NCBI GenBank assembly: GCA_025084515.1
Contig: JAJAGP010000229.1
Span: forward strand, 1-64,000
Length of the DNA: 64,000 nt
Reading direction: 5' to 3'
Origin: Ancistrus triradiatus
Lineage: Eukaryota > Chordata > Actinopteri > Siluriformes > Loricariidae
Each line of letters begins with the position of its first letter. Within the stretch, counting starts at the first letter, position 1. A program made the translations under genes and the position numbers. Below the pieces are notes generated by a model. It was not told the origin of the DNA. It did not search any database and was given only the letters and a program-made list of their open reading frames with translations. This document shows positions 34,844 through 47,689 of this stretch, piece by piece.

Positions 34844-37688
34844 ATTTGTATAGCGCCTTTCACAACACCCAATGTCGCTTCACATTGACAGTACAACCAT
34901 ACAGATGAAGTATAAGATGAATGAAAGTGCTAAGAAAAAAGATAAGTTATAAGATGAGTTTTAAACCGAGAGAGAGAGGTAGTAGAGCATAGAGAAAGAG
35001 GGAGCGAGTGCCAGAGCATTATGGCAGACACACTAAAAGCTCTGTCTCCCATTATGGAGAGTCTAAACCTGCGGGTGACCAATAAACTGGAATCGGATGG
35101 CCGTAATGAGCAGGGGGGGTAGTAATCAAGCAGACCAGACAGATAGGCAGGACTCAGGTCATGAAGTGATTTAAATGTAAGTAATAGTATTTTGTATTGA
35201 ATGCGTCAATGGATGGGCAGCCAGTGAAGTCGCTCAAGCACAGGAGTGATGTGTTCGCTTTTCCTCGTGGATGTTAAAATTCTAGCAGCAGTGTTTTGAA
35301 TAAGCTGTAATGGCGGGAGAGTTTTCGATGGAAGACCATAAGGGTGGGAGTTACAGTAGTCAAGCCGAGAGACCACAAAGGCATGGATGGCACCGCATGG
35401 AGACATGAAATATTGCGTAAATGGAAAAAGACCGAAGAGAGAGCACCAGGATTATGCACAGAGGCAGAAGGAAGGACCGAAGAATCACCAATAAGAAGGA
35501 CAGCCTTTGGTTTTGTGACAGTGCAGAGAAGTTCTGTTTTATTGGTATTTAAGAGAAGATAGTTTTCTAGGAATGTAAATTGTTAAGACACCTAGTGAGA
35601 CAGTCTGGGGGAAAGGAATGAGATGGCTTAAGACTGACATAGACTTGAGTGGCATCGGCATAGCAATGAAATTTCAAGCCATAATGGTGGAAAATTTCAC
35701 CAAGGGTAGTGATGTAGATGATGAATAATAGAGGCCCGAGTACTGAACCCTGCGGAACACCCTGACGAATGGAAACAATGTCAGATACATGACTCACCAT
35801 ATGAACAAAATGGTACCTATCAGTTAGATGTGAAACAGGATAGTACTGAGTCAGAAAGTCCAATGTTAGAAAGTCTAGACAGAAGTAAGTTGTGGTTTAT
35901 AGTGTCAAAAGCAGCAGTAACATCAAGCAAAAGAAGTATAGAGACCTGACCTTTATCGGCAGCAAGAAGTTCATTAAGAACATATAAGAGAGCGGTCTCA
36001 GGACTGTGTTGGGGATGAAATCCAGACTCAAAAGTTTAAAAAACATGGTTCAAGGACAAAAAGTCAAGGAGCTGAGAGGCTACGACTCTTTCGAAAACTT
36101 TGGAGATGAAAGGAAGATTTGAGATGGGACAGAAGTTACCAAAAACAGAACTATCAAGGTTGGGCTTTTTAATAAGAGGAGTAACAGCAGCTAGCTTCCA
36201 CGAGGAAGGAACACATCCAGTAGAAAGTGAAAGATTGACAAGATGACAGATAGGCTCAGATACGGAAGACACACAGGACTGTAAGAGAGAGGTAGGAACA
36301 GGGTCAAGTGTTGAGGTAGTGGGCCTAGAATTAGTAATGATTTTAGAGAAGAGAGTTGAATCGACAGTAGAGAAAGTGGGAAGAGTACCAGACAGGGATA
36401 TAGACATGAGAAAAGGAGGTTCAAATGGTAGAGCATCCTGTAGATCCCGATAAATGTTAGAAACCTTGTCACTGAAAAAATGTAGAAAGGCAGAGCACAA
36501 ATCAGGTGAGGCAGTGGTAGAGTCACAAAGGGGGCTTATTGGCTAGATAAGAAAGGCGTTTGGGATTTTGACCAGCATTTTTAAATACCTCAGTGTAGTA
36601 AGAGGAGCGCACCTTATTTAGCATTTCCTTATAATTAGATATTTGTTCAGTAAATTCCAGAAAATTAAAATTGATCCCAAAATTCTTGTAACGCCGTTCT
36701 AAGCGCCGGCCCATAGCCTTTAAGGTATGAAGCTCAGGGGAGCACCATGGGAAGGTATGGGAGGAAGGCACAGATCTAGTTTTGACTGGTGCAAGTGTGT
36801 CAAGGATTTCTGCTAATGTTCTGTTATAGAATAACACCCCTTCATCTAGAGAATAAATTTAATTAATATTTGAAAAGTTGAATGAGTCAAGCAGAGGAGT
36901 AAAGGAAGAGTGATTGACAGCAGAAACATTACGATAAGAAAGTAGGACCTTAGACCGGGGCTTAGGAACAGGAAGAGAGACATAGCATGAAATGAGTAAA
37001 TGGTCAGATGAATGATCAATAAATGGTCAATAAATGGTCAGTGCAATACAATGACCTGAGACATTACTGACAACTCCTGTGGTGGAATATATTACATCAA
37101 GAATGTGGCCATGCTTATAAGTTGAAAAGTCAATGTGTTGAGATAAATCAAACCAGTTTAGGAGTGAAAATCTAATATCGTGGAGGCTCCAGAGTCGAGA
37201 TGGATGTTGACAGCCATGAGCATAATCAAGGAGGAGGAAGAGGAACTGGTGCAAGTAAGTACCTCACCACGTTCTGACAGAAAATCAGAGATGGAGCACT
37301 TGGGAGGACGATAAATTAGTAGTATGAAAATCGGACATGGGCCAACAACCTTCAAAGCCAGAAGCTCGAAGGACGAGACCTCATGAACATTGCATAGACA
37401 TATTAACGACAGAGTTAAATAGAACAGCTAGACCCCCATCCTGACCGAAACATCGGAGGACAGTATAGTATTTAAATAAAGGGGGGTAGCAGCATTCAAA
37501 TGGAAAAAAAAATCACCAGGCAAGTCTCAGTCAAAAAACATACACCAAGAAGGTGTTGACCAATGAAGTCCTGGAGAAATGTAGCTTTATCAGTGAGTGA
37601 TCGACAGTATGACAGAGTGCTAGTCCGAGATAACCACCTGAAGAACGCTGAAGTCCACTCCACAAGGTGTTCTATATGGGCGCCTTAT
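34809..37688 (-). mobile_element. L2-type LINE of a second subfamily (LINE 2)
   Basis: Minus-strand frames give, in order, an endonuclease C-terminal part (HILDVIYSTTG, ~37090), a linker (SHTFPWCSPELHTLK, ~36740), RT fingers (TPLIKKPNLDSSVFGNFCPI, ~36140), the GVPQGSVLGPLLF block (~35740), the active-site region FHCYADATQVY (~35665), and a C-terminal ARILTSTRKSEHITPVLERL (~35260). The active site reads YADA instead of YADD, so a catalytic aspartate is lost, and stops and frameshifts separate the blocks. It differs from LINE 1/LINE 3 by ~30-40 percent at protein level and by its (TTA)n tail. Its 5' part probably continues at 41085-41340. Confidence 0.85.
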
Positions 37689-40600
37689 CAAGTCAAGTCA
37701 AGTCAGACTTATTTATATAGCGCTTTTTGCAATGGAGCATTGTCTCAAAGCAGCTTTACAAGTTTAGATTATCTCCTAATAACTACGTCCAATCCCAAAT
37801 TGAGCAAGCCTAGGGCGACAGTGGCAAGGAAAAACTCCCTAGTTCTAGGAAGAAACCTTGGGAGGACCAAGACTCAAAAAGGGACCCAACCTCCTTGGGC
37901 AGCATAGATGATAAATCTAAGAGCGAAACTAAAGTCATGGAGTCATGGTCGAATAAAATGTGAATTATGCACAGTGGAGCTCCATCAGATGAACATCATG
38001 TGTGGGGCCGGAACTGCCGGAACACAGCTCGAAGAGAAAACAGAAAATGTAATTAGTTATTTATTAAGAGCACGTGTTTATTAACAATCACTGATGCCAT
38101 GTCAATCACTGATGCCAAGTGTAAGCATGAGACCCCGGCAGCATTAGCTATAGCAGCATAGCTAGAAAAGCTAGAAAGAGGAGAACTGGTAGGAAACACA
38201 GCCAAGAGGGATCACATGAGACATTGGCAAAACCCCACGGGGAGGCAGAAGACAGCAACCCAACGTCTCTGATCACCATAAGACTCTTTGACTATGAACC
38301 CCAGCTCTGCCCTTATTCTAAGGCAAGGATGCATGAGCCAAGATCACGAGGACCCAAGCCCAGTACAGCCAGACCGCCCCACTCGACACTCCCGGCAAGC
38401 GGACAAGGCAGGCAGGCCAGACATGACTCCAGACTCCGGCCCCAGCGACCCAAGCCATGCAACCTGGTCTAAAATCTAGTCCAAAAGCCTGCGTAAATAA
38501 GTATGTCTTTAGCCTAGACTTAAAACTTTGGAGGGTGTCTGAATCTCGAACGAAAGTGGGAAGTTTATTCCATAGTTGGGGGGCCATGTATGAGAAAGCC
38601 TTTCCCCCCTGCTGTGACTTTTTAAATTCTAGGAACTAAAAGAAGTTCCTGCACCCTGCGAACGAAGTAGACGAGTTGGATTGTAAAACTCTAAGAAGTC
38701 ACTCAGATAATGTGGGGCCAGGCCATGTAGAGCTTTTATAAGTTATAAGAAGTATTTTGTAATCAATGCGGAATTTGACTGGTAACCAGTGTAGAGTGAT
38801 GATAGAACAGGAGTGATATGATCAAATTTTCTAGTTCGAGTTAGCACTCGGGCAGCTGCAATTCTGAACTAACTGAAGTTTATTTAATAGATTTACTAGA
38901 GCATCCAGTAAGTAAGGCGTTACAGTAATCCAACCTTGAGGTTATAAACGCATGAACAAGTTTTTTCTGCATCATAAAAAAGAGAGGATATTTCTAAGTT
39001 TAAAGCGATATTACGTAATTGAAAGAAAGCATTCGAGTGATGCTGCTAATGTGCGCATCAAAGGAGGAGATCTGAATCAAAATGTGGACACCTAAGTTTT
39101 TCACAGACGGACGGGGCAATACTGGACAGCCATCTAGATTTAGGATAGATGTAGCCAACCTGTCTCTCACAGCCTTGGGTCCCACTAATAGAAAACCTCA
39201 GTTTTATCTGAGTTAAGTAGAGAAATTAAATAACATCCAATCTTTTATTTCCTTTACACAGTCCTCGATTTTGTTGATTGTAAGGCTGTCATTAGTTTTT
39301 GGCTGATATGTACAGCTGTGTATCATCTGCATAGCAGTGGAAATTAATGCCATGTTTACGAATAACTGAGCCCTAGTGGCAGCATGTACAGAGAGAAAAA
39401 AGCGGGCCAAGCACTGACCCCATGAGGCATGCCATACTTCACTTTGAGAGCTTAGATCTTAGATTATTTATATGAACAAACTGGTACGGGTCAGTTAAGT
39501 AGGATTTAAAACCAAGAAAGTGCTGATCCCTTAATACCTACAGTTTATTTTCTAGTCTGTTTAGTAAAAACATCATGATCTATAGTGTCAAATGCTGCAC
39601 TTAAATCTAACAGAACAAGAAAAGAAACACCTCCCTTATCTGAGGACATTAACAAGTCATTAAGTACCCTAAGTAATGCTGTTTCAGTACTATGATGGGC
39701 CCTGAAGCCAGACTGAAATGTTTCATAAATTTCATTCCTTTGGAGGTGACTACAGAGCTGCTGATAGACGGCTTTTTTCTAAGATTTTGGACAGAAACGG
39801 TAGATTTGGAAATGGTCTATAATTAGATATCACACAAGGGTCAAGATTGGCTTTTTTAATCAGTGGTTTGATAACGGCAGACTTAAAGGATTTGGGCACA
39901 TAACCTAAGGTAAGAGATGAATTTAAAATAACTAACACTTTAGCTCTATAACACTAGGTAAATACTTGTTTGAGTAGACGTGTAGGAATTGGATCTAACA
40001 AACAGTTGATGACTTAGACGAGCTGATCAGTGCGGATAGTTCAGTATAGTAATTGGGGTAAAAGATTCTAATCTTGATTTACGGCTAATTGAAACAGATG
40101 TCTTTCACTAGTGCTGCATCTGGAAGGTTGGCTGAACAGTTTGGTGATGTGATGAGCATTGAGTTTTAAGCCTAATGTTTTTCTATCTTATCATTAAAGA
40201 AAGTCATGAAATCATTACTGTTAAAATTACACAGAATGGGAGAGTCACTTTCTGTGGGGTTTTTTTGTTAAGTTGGAGACTGTATTAAAGAGAAATCTTG
40301 GATTATTCTTATTTTTTCTCTATGATTGAAGAGAAGTATGCAGCTTTTAGCTTTAGTGAGGGGCATGCTTGTACTCTGCCATGCTGTCCCTCCAAGCAAT
40401 CTTAAACACCTCCAATTTACTATGTCTCCACTTGCGCTCTAAATGCCGTGTGTGTTCTTTGCTTTAAGGTACGGGTGTGTGGTCATTAATAACCATGGTG
40501 GCTATGCCTAGCCTTTTTTCCCTAATACGTTTGAGCCTAGCAGGGGCAGTCGGTGTCCAGGGTTGAGCGAAGCAACACATTCTAATTGCTCATTTACACA

Positions 40601-41077
40601 CTCAAGATGATTTATCTGCGTAGGTGTATTAAATTTTAAGTCTGGTAGGTTTTTAATAAACGCAGCTGGAGTAGCAGATGTGGATAGTGCGCTTGGTGTG
40701 ATAACGAGGCAGAAGGATTTTATTTATTAGAGATAGCTCAAATACTAAAAGATAGTGATCTGAAATCGAATCACTTTGCGGGAAAACATCAAGGTTTATC
40801 TATATTGATACCAACTGTTAATATTAGATCTAAAAGTATGATTACAGCGGTGGGTTGGTCCCATCACATTCTGAGTGATACCCATGGATTCTAAGATGGA
40901 CTCGAAAGCAATTTTAAGTGGATCCTGCTCATTGTCAAAGTGAATATTGAAATCACCTACAATTAAAGCCTTATCTGTTGACAGTAGTAAGCAAGAAAGA
41001 AAGTTAGCAAATTCCTGAAGAAATTCTGAATAGGGACCAGGCGGGCGGTAAATAGTGATAAGCTGTGATAGTGATAA
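37689..41077 (-). mobile_element. L2-type LINE inserted in LINE 2 (LINE 3)
   Basis: The 3' end is a TTGAC tail at 37689 with the UTR sequence GCGCTATATAAATAAGTC. Coding blocks on the minus strand are APQLWNKLPTFVRDSDTLQS (38587), LATSILNLDGCPVLPRPS (39170), CVKEIKDWMLFNFS (39220), the YADD-region HGxNFHCYADDTQ (~39340, broken by frameshifts), and FKSAVIKPLIKKANLDPCVI (39900). The copy is truncated within the endonuclease at ~41065. GCCTTAT occurs on both sides (37682-37688 and 41078-41084), consistent with a 7-bp TSD. No long intact frame. Confidence 0.85.
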
Positions 41078-41084
41078 GCCTTAT

Positions 41085-41343
41085 GGATCCCAGAGCTGTA
41101 ATCCAATCTTCAAGAGATCTAGCCCTGGAGGCAGCAGGAGGGAGATGATGCCTTTGACCACGATGGATGTAACCGGGTCTTCCTGCAATCCCAATAATGC
41201 AACACAGGCGGTAGATTGATGGATCCAGGCGATATGAGGAACACAGACAGCAGAGAGGAGTAAACAAGTTGAAGACTGGGATGGTGGTCATCTGCACCAG
41301 TGGGTGCTACCACGGCAGTATGTAGTTGAAAAAAGTAAATGAA
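41085..41343 (-). mobile_element. Probable 5' part of LINE 2
   Basis: If LINE 3 and one GCCTTAT copy are removed, this sequence becomes continuous with 37688 on the minus strand and would be the 5' UTR or ORF1 start of LINE 2. Its own content (minus frames of 86-97 codons) is unrecognised. The inference rests on position. Confidence 0.45.
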
Positions 41344-42034
41344 AAAATTACCCCAAGAGCGCAGCGACAAATCATCCAAGAGGTCACAAAAGACCCCACA
41401 ACAACATCCAAAGAACTGTAGTACTCACTTGCCTCAGTTAAGGTCAGTGTTCATGCCTCCATCAGAAGAAAGAGACTGGGCAAAAAATGGCCTGCATGGC
41501 AGAGTTCCAAGACAAAAACCACTGCTGACCAAAAAGAACATTAAAGCTCGTCTCAATTTTTCCAGAACACATCTTGATGATCCCCAAGACTTTTGGGAAA
41601 ACATTCTGTGGACTGACCAGACAAAAGCAGAACTCTTTGGAAGGTGTGTGTCCCATTTACCTCTGGCGTAAAAGTAACTTCAGAAAAAGAACAATATACC
41701 AACAGTAAAATATGGCGGTGATAGTGTGATGGTCTGGGGCTGTTTTGCTGCTTCAGGACCTGGAAGACTTGCTGTAATGAATGGAAATATGAATTCTGCT
41801 GTCTACCAAAAATCCTGAAGGAGAATGTCCTGCCATCTGCTCATGACCATGTAGATTTGGATTTTTTTCTCCCTAAATAATAAACGCCTTCATTTAAAAA
41901 CTGGATTTTGTGTTTACTGGTGTTGTCTTTGACTAATATTTAAATTGGTTTGATGTTCCGAAACACTGAAATGTGATAAACATGCAAAAATAATAGAAAA
42001 TCAGGAAGTGGGAAAACACTATTTCACACCACGG
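41344..42034 (+). pseudogene. Tc1-like family F3 element, right portion with transposase remnant
   Basis: The plus strand encodes the middle of the transposase: RAQRQIIQEVTKDPTTTSK (41355), KNGLHGRVPRQKPLLTKKNI (41478), HLDDPQDFWENILWTDQTKA (41570; the first catalytic Asp is in WTD). Then NNIPTVKYGGDSVMVWGCFA (41690) with frameshifts. The second Asp and third Glu motifs are lost in a deletion after SAVYQK at ~41815. The right terminal repeat ends ATTTCACACCACGG with TA following. About 200 bases between the left portion and this part are missing. Confidence 0.8.
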
Positions 42035-42045
42035 TATAGACACTA

Positions 42046-42260
42046 GTCAAGTCAAGTCAAATTTATTTATATAGTGCTTTTTACAACACAGCATTGTCTC
42101 AGAGCAGCTTTACAAATATATTGGCTCAAAGCCCTAGTTGAGCAAGCCTGAGGCGACAGTGGCAAGAAAAAACTCCCCAAACCTTACAGGGAAGAAACCT
42201 TCGGTGGACCAAGACTCAAATAGGGACCCATCCTCCTTGTGCAGCCTGGATGTTATATAC
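42046..42260 (-). mobile_element. L2-type LINE 3' end fragment
   Basis: TCAAGTCAAGTCAAATTTAT, TATAGTGCTTTTTACAAC, TTGAGCAAGCCTGAGGCGAC and GGAGGAT-type words match the 3' UTR of LINE 1 and LINE 3 (13550-13760, 37690-37900) at lower identity. Only the UTR is present. Confidence 0.8.
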
Positions 42261-44437
42261 AAGAATAATCAGTCACTGTGCTTCTGCACTACAGTATATA
42301 AAACTGGCACATGAATAATATGTAAATATTCAACTTTCACAAAAAAGGCTTGCAATATTCAAAGTGATTTAAAGTCACAACTAGAACTACACAGCAAAAG
42401 AACATGGAGTTTTTGAAGAAGTTCTAGGATGATACTTAAAGCTTATAGAGAAGAACATATATGAGATTAAAGGTGGCTATTTGACAATTCCACTGGAAGA
42501 GAAACATCTGGTACATCAGCTGCTCCCCTGGTTACCACACTAACTCAAGTAGTTAAATAATTCACATGCATGGCAACATATGCACGCACAGGCTTGGAGG
42601 CACACATGAGAGAACACACACACGCACACACACGCACACACACACACACATGCATACACAACAGAAAACTAGATATTTCCTAGTATATTTCAGACATTTT
42701 TACATGAATTGTACACTTACATATATAGCAAGACCCTATTCGCAGGGGTTACTTACCACATTAAAACTGGTGGTAGCTTAATGTCAGTGTTAAAAGGTAG
42801 ATCCCTAAATATTACTGCAGAAGAGCGGTGATCACTGCTGTACAACTCGGTTTGGAGCTAGAAGGAAATGAGCTCCAAGTTCTTCTGGACATACTAATTT
42901 CTGAACAAGGCAAGCTCGGGGCATGCTGAGCAGCTCTTCACTGGCATTTCTGACAGGTGCCTGCCACATTCATCCATTGGCAGCAGCTTTGCAAGTGGGA
43001 GTATGGAAAGGGTGAGTGTGCTAGCAGTAGAGCTGAGTGGTCTGGTCCACCAGGCTTACCTGCAGTTCTCTTTGGTGGTGCAGCAGGACCTGGCTCTAGA
43101 AGCCTACAGGGGCCACTTGGATGACTGATTACCTACAATGACACAGCTAACTAGCCACACCTGCTATGCTGGGGCAGGCATTTAAGGAAGTTGAGAGAGC
43201 AGAGCTCATCCTCGCGAACTCGCCACGCTGCTCACCACACTGCTACTCAACTGCTAACAAGCCGATGACAAGGAAGTCGCACAGTTAGCTGGAAGTTCCT
43301 CTAGTGCTCCCATGGATTAGATGATGGATGTGCAGGAAATGAGGATACAGTGGTTAGCATTGCAAATAATTAACAGAAAAAAAGCTGGACGCCAGCCAAG
43401 TGACATGGTTGGCACCTCGACTTTTCATCCCTCCCAACTGACTACTGTATGTAGTTAGACATATTGGGCAGTGGCACAGTGGAAGGCTGTGTAACCTTCT
43501 GCTTGTGAGTGAGGCAGTCATATGAATTGCCACTTCCCCCAAGTTTATGTCTAGAAATTTTCGGTATTGTTTAAGTCTTAGCTATCAAGTAGAACACTTT
43601 TTAAATCAGCTTGGCTATCTCAGTTCAGCCATTAAGCTGTCCTGGCACTTCTAATAGCTGTTGTAAAAACATTTTACTGTGCTTCAGCATAAGCAATATT
43701 CCCGGTATCCCTAACTCTGCTAGGATGCTACAATAAGCATTTTTGATCCATCACCAAGATGGACACTATGTGACTAGTTGCAGGTGGCGTGTACAGCATT
43801 GATATGCTGGACAAAGAGATAGTTCACGTCTATAACAGGATGGTAGAAGATTTCATGAATTGTTTATTTCTGGATTTGTTTTTCCATTTTTGAACTAAAA
43901 CCCTGGTGTATTTATGCTGGCTAATTCCCATATCTTCCCTGTCACCTCCTTTAGTGAGAAGGTAACAGAAAGATAGAGAAGGAGAATTATTCTTTTCACA
44001 GCCTTAATGAATTAAAGTGGAAAAGTGAACTGAGCTCACCTTTCAACATGAAGGTAATTTATCTTTCATCTGAAATTGAAATCTTGTATGCCCATTTTAT
44101 GTGATAAAGCACATTTTTTTAGGAAAAAATATAAAGCCTGAGACACATGCATACCTAATATGCAGTTGTTTAACCTCAGATTAGATATTTAATTTTGGGG
44201 AGCTTGGGTGGCACAGTGGACAAATAGCCTGACCTGGTCACTCCACGTACACAATTGCCTGTGTCAGTAGCCACTGGCATGAAAAATGGCAGGTAGATAC
44301 GGCTGAAGTGGCACATTCCTCTGTGGAGACAGTGTTCTCGCCATCAAATTCCACTACCTGGAAAAGAAGGGAAAAGAAGTGACTGATGCAGAGGCAGTCA
44401 CCGGCCTAAAGCTTAAGAGTAACAGCAAGTCTGTCTG
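42261..44437. other. Unassigned region with a CA microsatellite
   Basis: A (CA)n/(CACG)n array of ~40 bases is at 42613-42652. At 44205-44240 GGGTGGCACAGTGGACAAATAG resembles the head of a tRNA-derived SINE. Otherwise no coding domain or repeat end was recognised. Confidence 0.45.
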
Positions 44438-44642
44438 TGTTAGGATCCATGCCCCACCCATGGTTTTTATTTTGGATTTTGCGGTTGTGGGTGATCGGGA
44501 CTACATCGCCCACAATCCCGTGCGGGACCAAGATGCACAGATGCAGACTGTCGATCACGTGTTGTTTAGTTTCTGTCTTTTCATTGGTTGTTGGACGTGA
44601 ATTGCTACTGCACGCAGCTGGGATTCTGTCTATATAAGCGTT
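44438..44642 (+). mobile_element. LTR 5' fragment (Gypsy-like)
   Basis: It begins TGTTAGGATCCATGCC, an LTR-like terminus, and contains a TATA box (CTATATAAGC at ~44630). It is cut by the following Tc1 fragment. Confidence 0.5.
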
Positions 44643-45165
44643 ATGTTTTCCCAGTTGCGTTCCTCATGGAGTCGGTTTCTAACCATTTGTTCAGACACAT
44701 GCATATTTGTGGCCTGCTGGAGGTCATTTTGCAGGGCTCTAGCAGTGCTCCTCCTGTTCCTCCTTGAACAAAGGCGGAGGTAGCGGTCCTGCTGCGGGGT
44801 TGTTGCCGTCCTCCTGGTGTACTGGCCTGTCTCCTGAGCCACTTGTCTGGGTTATAGAGTCCGTCTCATGCTATCACGAGTGTGAAAGCACCACCAACAT
44901 TCAAAAGTGACCAAAACATCAGCCAGAAAGCATAGGTACTGAGAAGTGGTATGTGGTCCCCACCTGCAGAACCACTCCTTTATTGAGTGTGTCTTGCTAA
45001 TTGCCAATAAATTCCACCCATTGTCTATTCCATTTGTACAACAGCATGTGAAATTGATTATCAATCAGTGTTGCTTACTAAGTGGACAGTTTGATTTCAC
45101 AGAAGTTTGATTTACTTGGAGTTATATTGTGTTGTTTAAGTGTTCCCTTTATTTTTTGAGCAGTG
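44643..45165 (-). mobile_element. Tc1-like family F4 fragment
   Basis: The right end CCCTTTATTTTTTGAGCAGTG with TA following is the F4 terminal repeat. On the minus strand the frame 44842-44630 reads QDRYLRLCSRRNRRSTARAL and TNMHVSEQMVRNRLHEE, the second DNA-binding domain of a Tc1-type transposase. The first helix-turn-helix is deleted (the leader jumps from GACGGACTCTATAACCCAGA to the second domain) and the catalytic core is missing. Confidence 0.85.
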
Positions 45166-46321
45166 TACAATTGACTGGCATCTGCCAGGGACTAGTGCCT
45201 CGTCCAGGGCACTTCTAAGCCTGAGTCCTGTGTTTTTCAGTGTTATAGAACACATGTGACCCCAACAACACGAAAACCATATCCAAAATGGTAAAATTAT
45301 CAAAGGAAGACTTGCAACAAACTTAATACTTTACAGTATTACAGGATATGTTGTATGTTATTGTTTATAAGACAATAAACTACAAAAAATGGTAAAATTG
45401 GGGTAGTCAGTTTAATTTTGACAGCTTCTCATCTTCAATATTACAACTGCATGAGCTATACAAAGATTAATTCCTATTAAATGCTCAGGCATGTGTTAAT
45501 GTCCTAACTATCATGCTAAAATTATTACTTATTTCCAGTCACATGTAACAAGTTGTTAACTTTTCTTATAAGAAACATTAAAAATAATATTTCATTGATT
45601 TTTTTTTCATTGATATATGAAAAAATGAGAAAAATAGTAAGAAATGACTCAACAAAAAATCAAGTACTAAATGCTACAAATAATTTATTTTTCAAAAATG
45701 CATCGCTGAATTTCATGTCATTGGTGTTATCATAAAAAAGACTTTTGAATTCATGCAAAGTCCTTACTAAGAAGTTTTCCTGGGTCAGAGACCATAAGAT
45801 GAAGGGGCTATTGCAATGAGCACACTGTGATTTCTAATTACTCTTTTGATTTTTGTTTTTAATTATGGTTTCTTGATTTTCAGGTAAAGGTGAGGCCCTT
45901 AGACTTGTTAATATTTATGTGATTAATGAACAGTAGTGAAGAGTAATTTCACAGACTGTAGAGATCATCTTTTCATGTAACAAGTTTCATGTGAAATTGT
46001 CATTGGTGTTAAAGTCACTGTCACAGCTCTTGCTTATAACACCAATAAGTATCCGTGATAAATTTCACTAATTTAATGAGAATTTTAATGAGGATTTCTA
46101 AGATTCCAAACAAATGTTATTTAGGAAAAAGAATCTTTATTGTCACATTAATATATGCAGACTTCATTTATGTATTTTTTAAATAAAAATATAAAAATAA
46201 GTGCAGAAAGACAGAAACAATACAGGCATTGTACAAACATTTTCCATTGGTCTCATAACTCGAAATTCACCCTATTTTGAGAATGCATTGGAAACTCTGC
46301 AGTTCTATTTTTGTGGTTATT
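45166..46321. other. AT-rich, nothing recognised
   Basis: No transposon ends or coding similarity were seen. Confidence 0.5.
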
Positions 46322-46390
46322 GTGGGGCAACACGGTGGCACAGTGGTTAGCAATGTTGCTTTAGAGCTTCAGAGACCCAGGAAGATTACT
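46322..46390 (+). mobile_element. tRNA-derived SINE head fragment
   Basis: GGGGCAACACGGTGGCACAG and TGGTTAGCAATGTTGC match the head of the SINE family at 47343-47677, including the A-box-like TGGCACAGTGG. Truncated after ~65 bases. Confidence 0.65.
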
Positions 46391-47330
46391 GTACAAATTA
46401 CTCTTTTTTATCAGCATTGTGAATTAGACTTCAAAGTAAAGTTTGCTTAAAGTTATCACTGAGCCACAAGTACTCTATGAACTTTAGGTTAAAGAACATT
46501 CAAGAATCAATCATTTAGCAACAACAACAACAACAGATGCTAAGACCTTTGTGGGCCTGTGTGCTTTATCTAACCATGCTATGGGATCACACTACTACAC
46601 CAGAGATTTTACTAAAATATCACTGCAGGCCAGTGCAGGCACACAACAAAAGAAGAATAACAAACAAGCCCTTATTTTAGGTGTCTCTTCTTCTTGAGAT
46701 CACATTCCTCTCCATAACAACACAAACAAGCAGTGTTTCTTGACCTAGGTCTGATTAACCTGACATGCTCTAGTGCAAACAAACCCTTACAGACACCTGC
46801 TTCTGTTTGTTGCAGGCCATTTATCTGTCAGACACCATCTTTACACACCAAATTTTTTACATCTGATTCCATAAATGATAATCTCTTATAGGTGTGGGAG
46901 GGATGATTAAAAATGATTCTAACACAAAACATTGTATCAACAGAGATATTACATCCCAAAGATTTCCTTCGAATATTAAATTTCTGGGAACTTTGCAGGA
47001 CATTCATGACAGGCATACACTACAAAATATATATTGGGATTATATTCTCTATAAATAAATACAAACATACCCAAAGAATATCTAGAGAATTTAAAACTAT
47101 CATCTTTAAAGAGATTTATATTATATAGTCCAATGTTTGCTTGGTAGTTTAATTATAATTATTTACCCAATTCAAGTAAAACATCTGCATATTTGCCTAT
47201 ACTGTCTTGCAGTACATTTAACATCCTGTTTTACTTGTGTGTTTCTCTCTTGTAAGAAACTAAAAGAATTCAGTGAATTTGAGCAATCCAATAATCATAA
47301 ATAATATTTAAGATGATAGAGAAATAATTA
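46391..47330. other. Nothing recognised
   Basis: AT-rich sequence with a short (CAA)n run at ~46520. Confidence 0.5.
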
Positions 47331-47342
47331 TTGCTATTTCAT

Positions 47343-47677
47343 TCATTCATTCATTTTCTTATCTGCTTAATCCTGGTCAGGGTTGTGGGAAAGCCAACAA
47401 GTAGGTAGCAGCACAGGTCACAAGGCAAGAACACCCCTAAACAGGGTGCCAATCCATCGTATGGCACATAGATGCACATTCATATACACTTACACATTAA
47501 AGACAGGTTTTTTTAGAAACAAAAGTCAACCTAGTTTGCATGTCTTTGGAATGCTGGATTAAAACAGAGTACCCAGAGTATACCCACACAGACACGCAAG
47601 TAGTCCGAGATAGGGATCGAAAAAGGAGACACTGATGTGGTGAGGTGACTGCTCTAACCGCTATGCCACCTTGTTGC
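47343..47677 (-). mobile_element. tRNA-derived SINE with 12-bp target duplication
   Basis: On the minus strand the head reads GGTGGCATAGCGGTTAGAGC with a box-B-like TCGATCCC. The tail is GATTAAGCAGATAAGAAAAT then an ATGA repeat. TTGCTATTTCAT is repeated exactly at 47331-47342 and 47678-47689, a clean TSD. The element is ~335 bases. Confidence 0.85.
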
Positions 47678-47689
47678 CTTGCTATTTCA

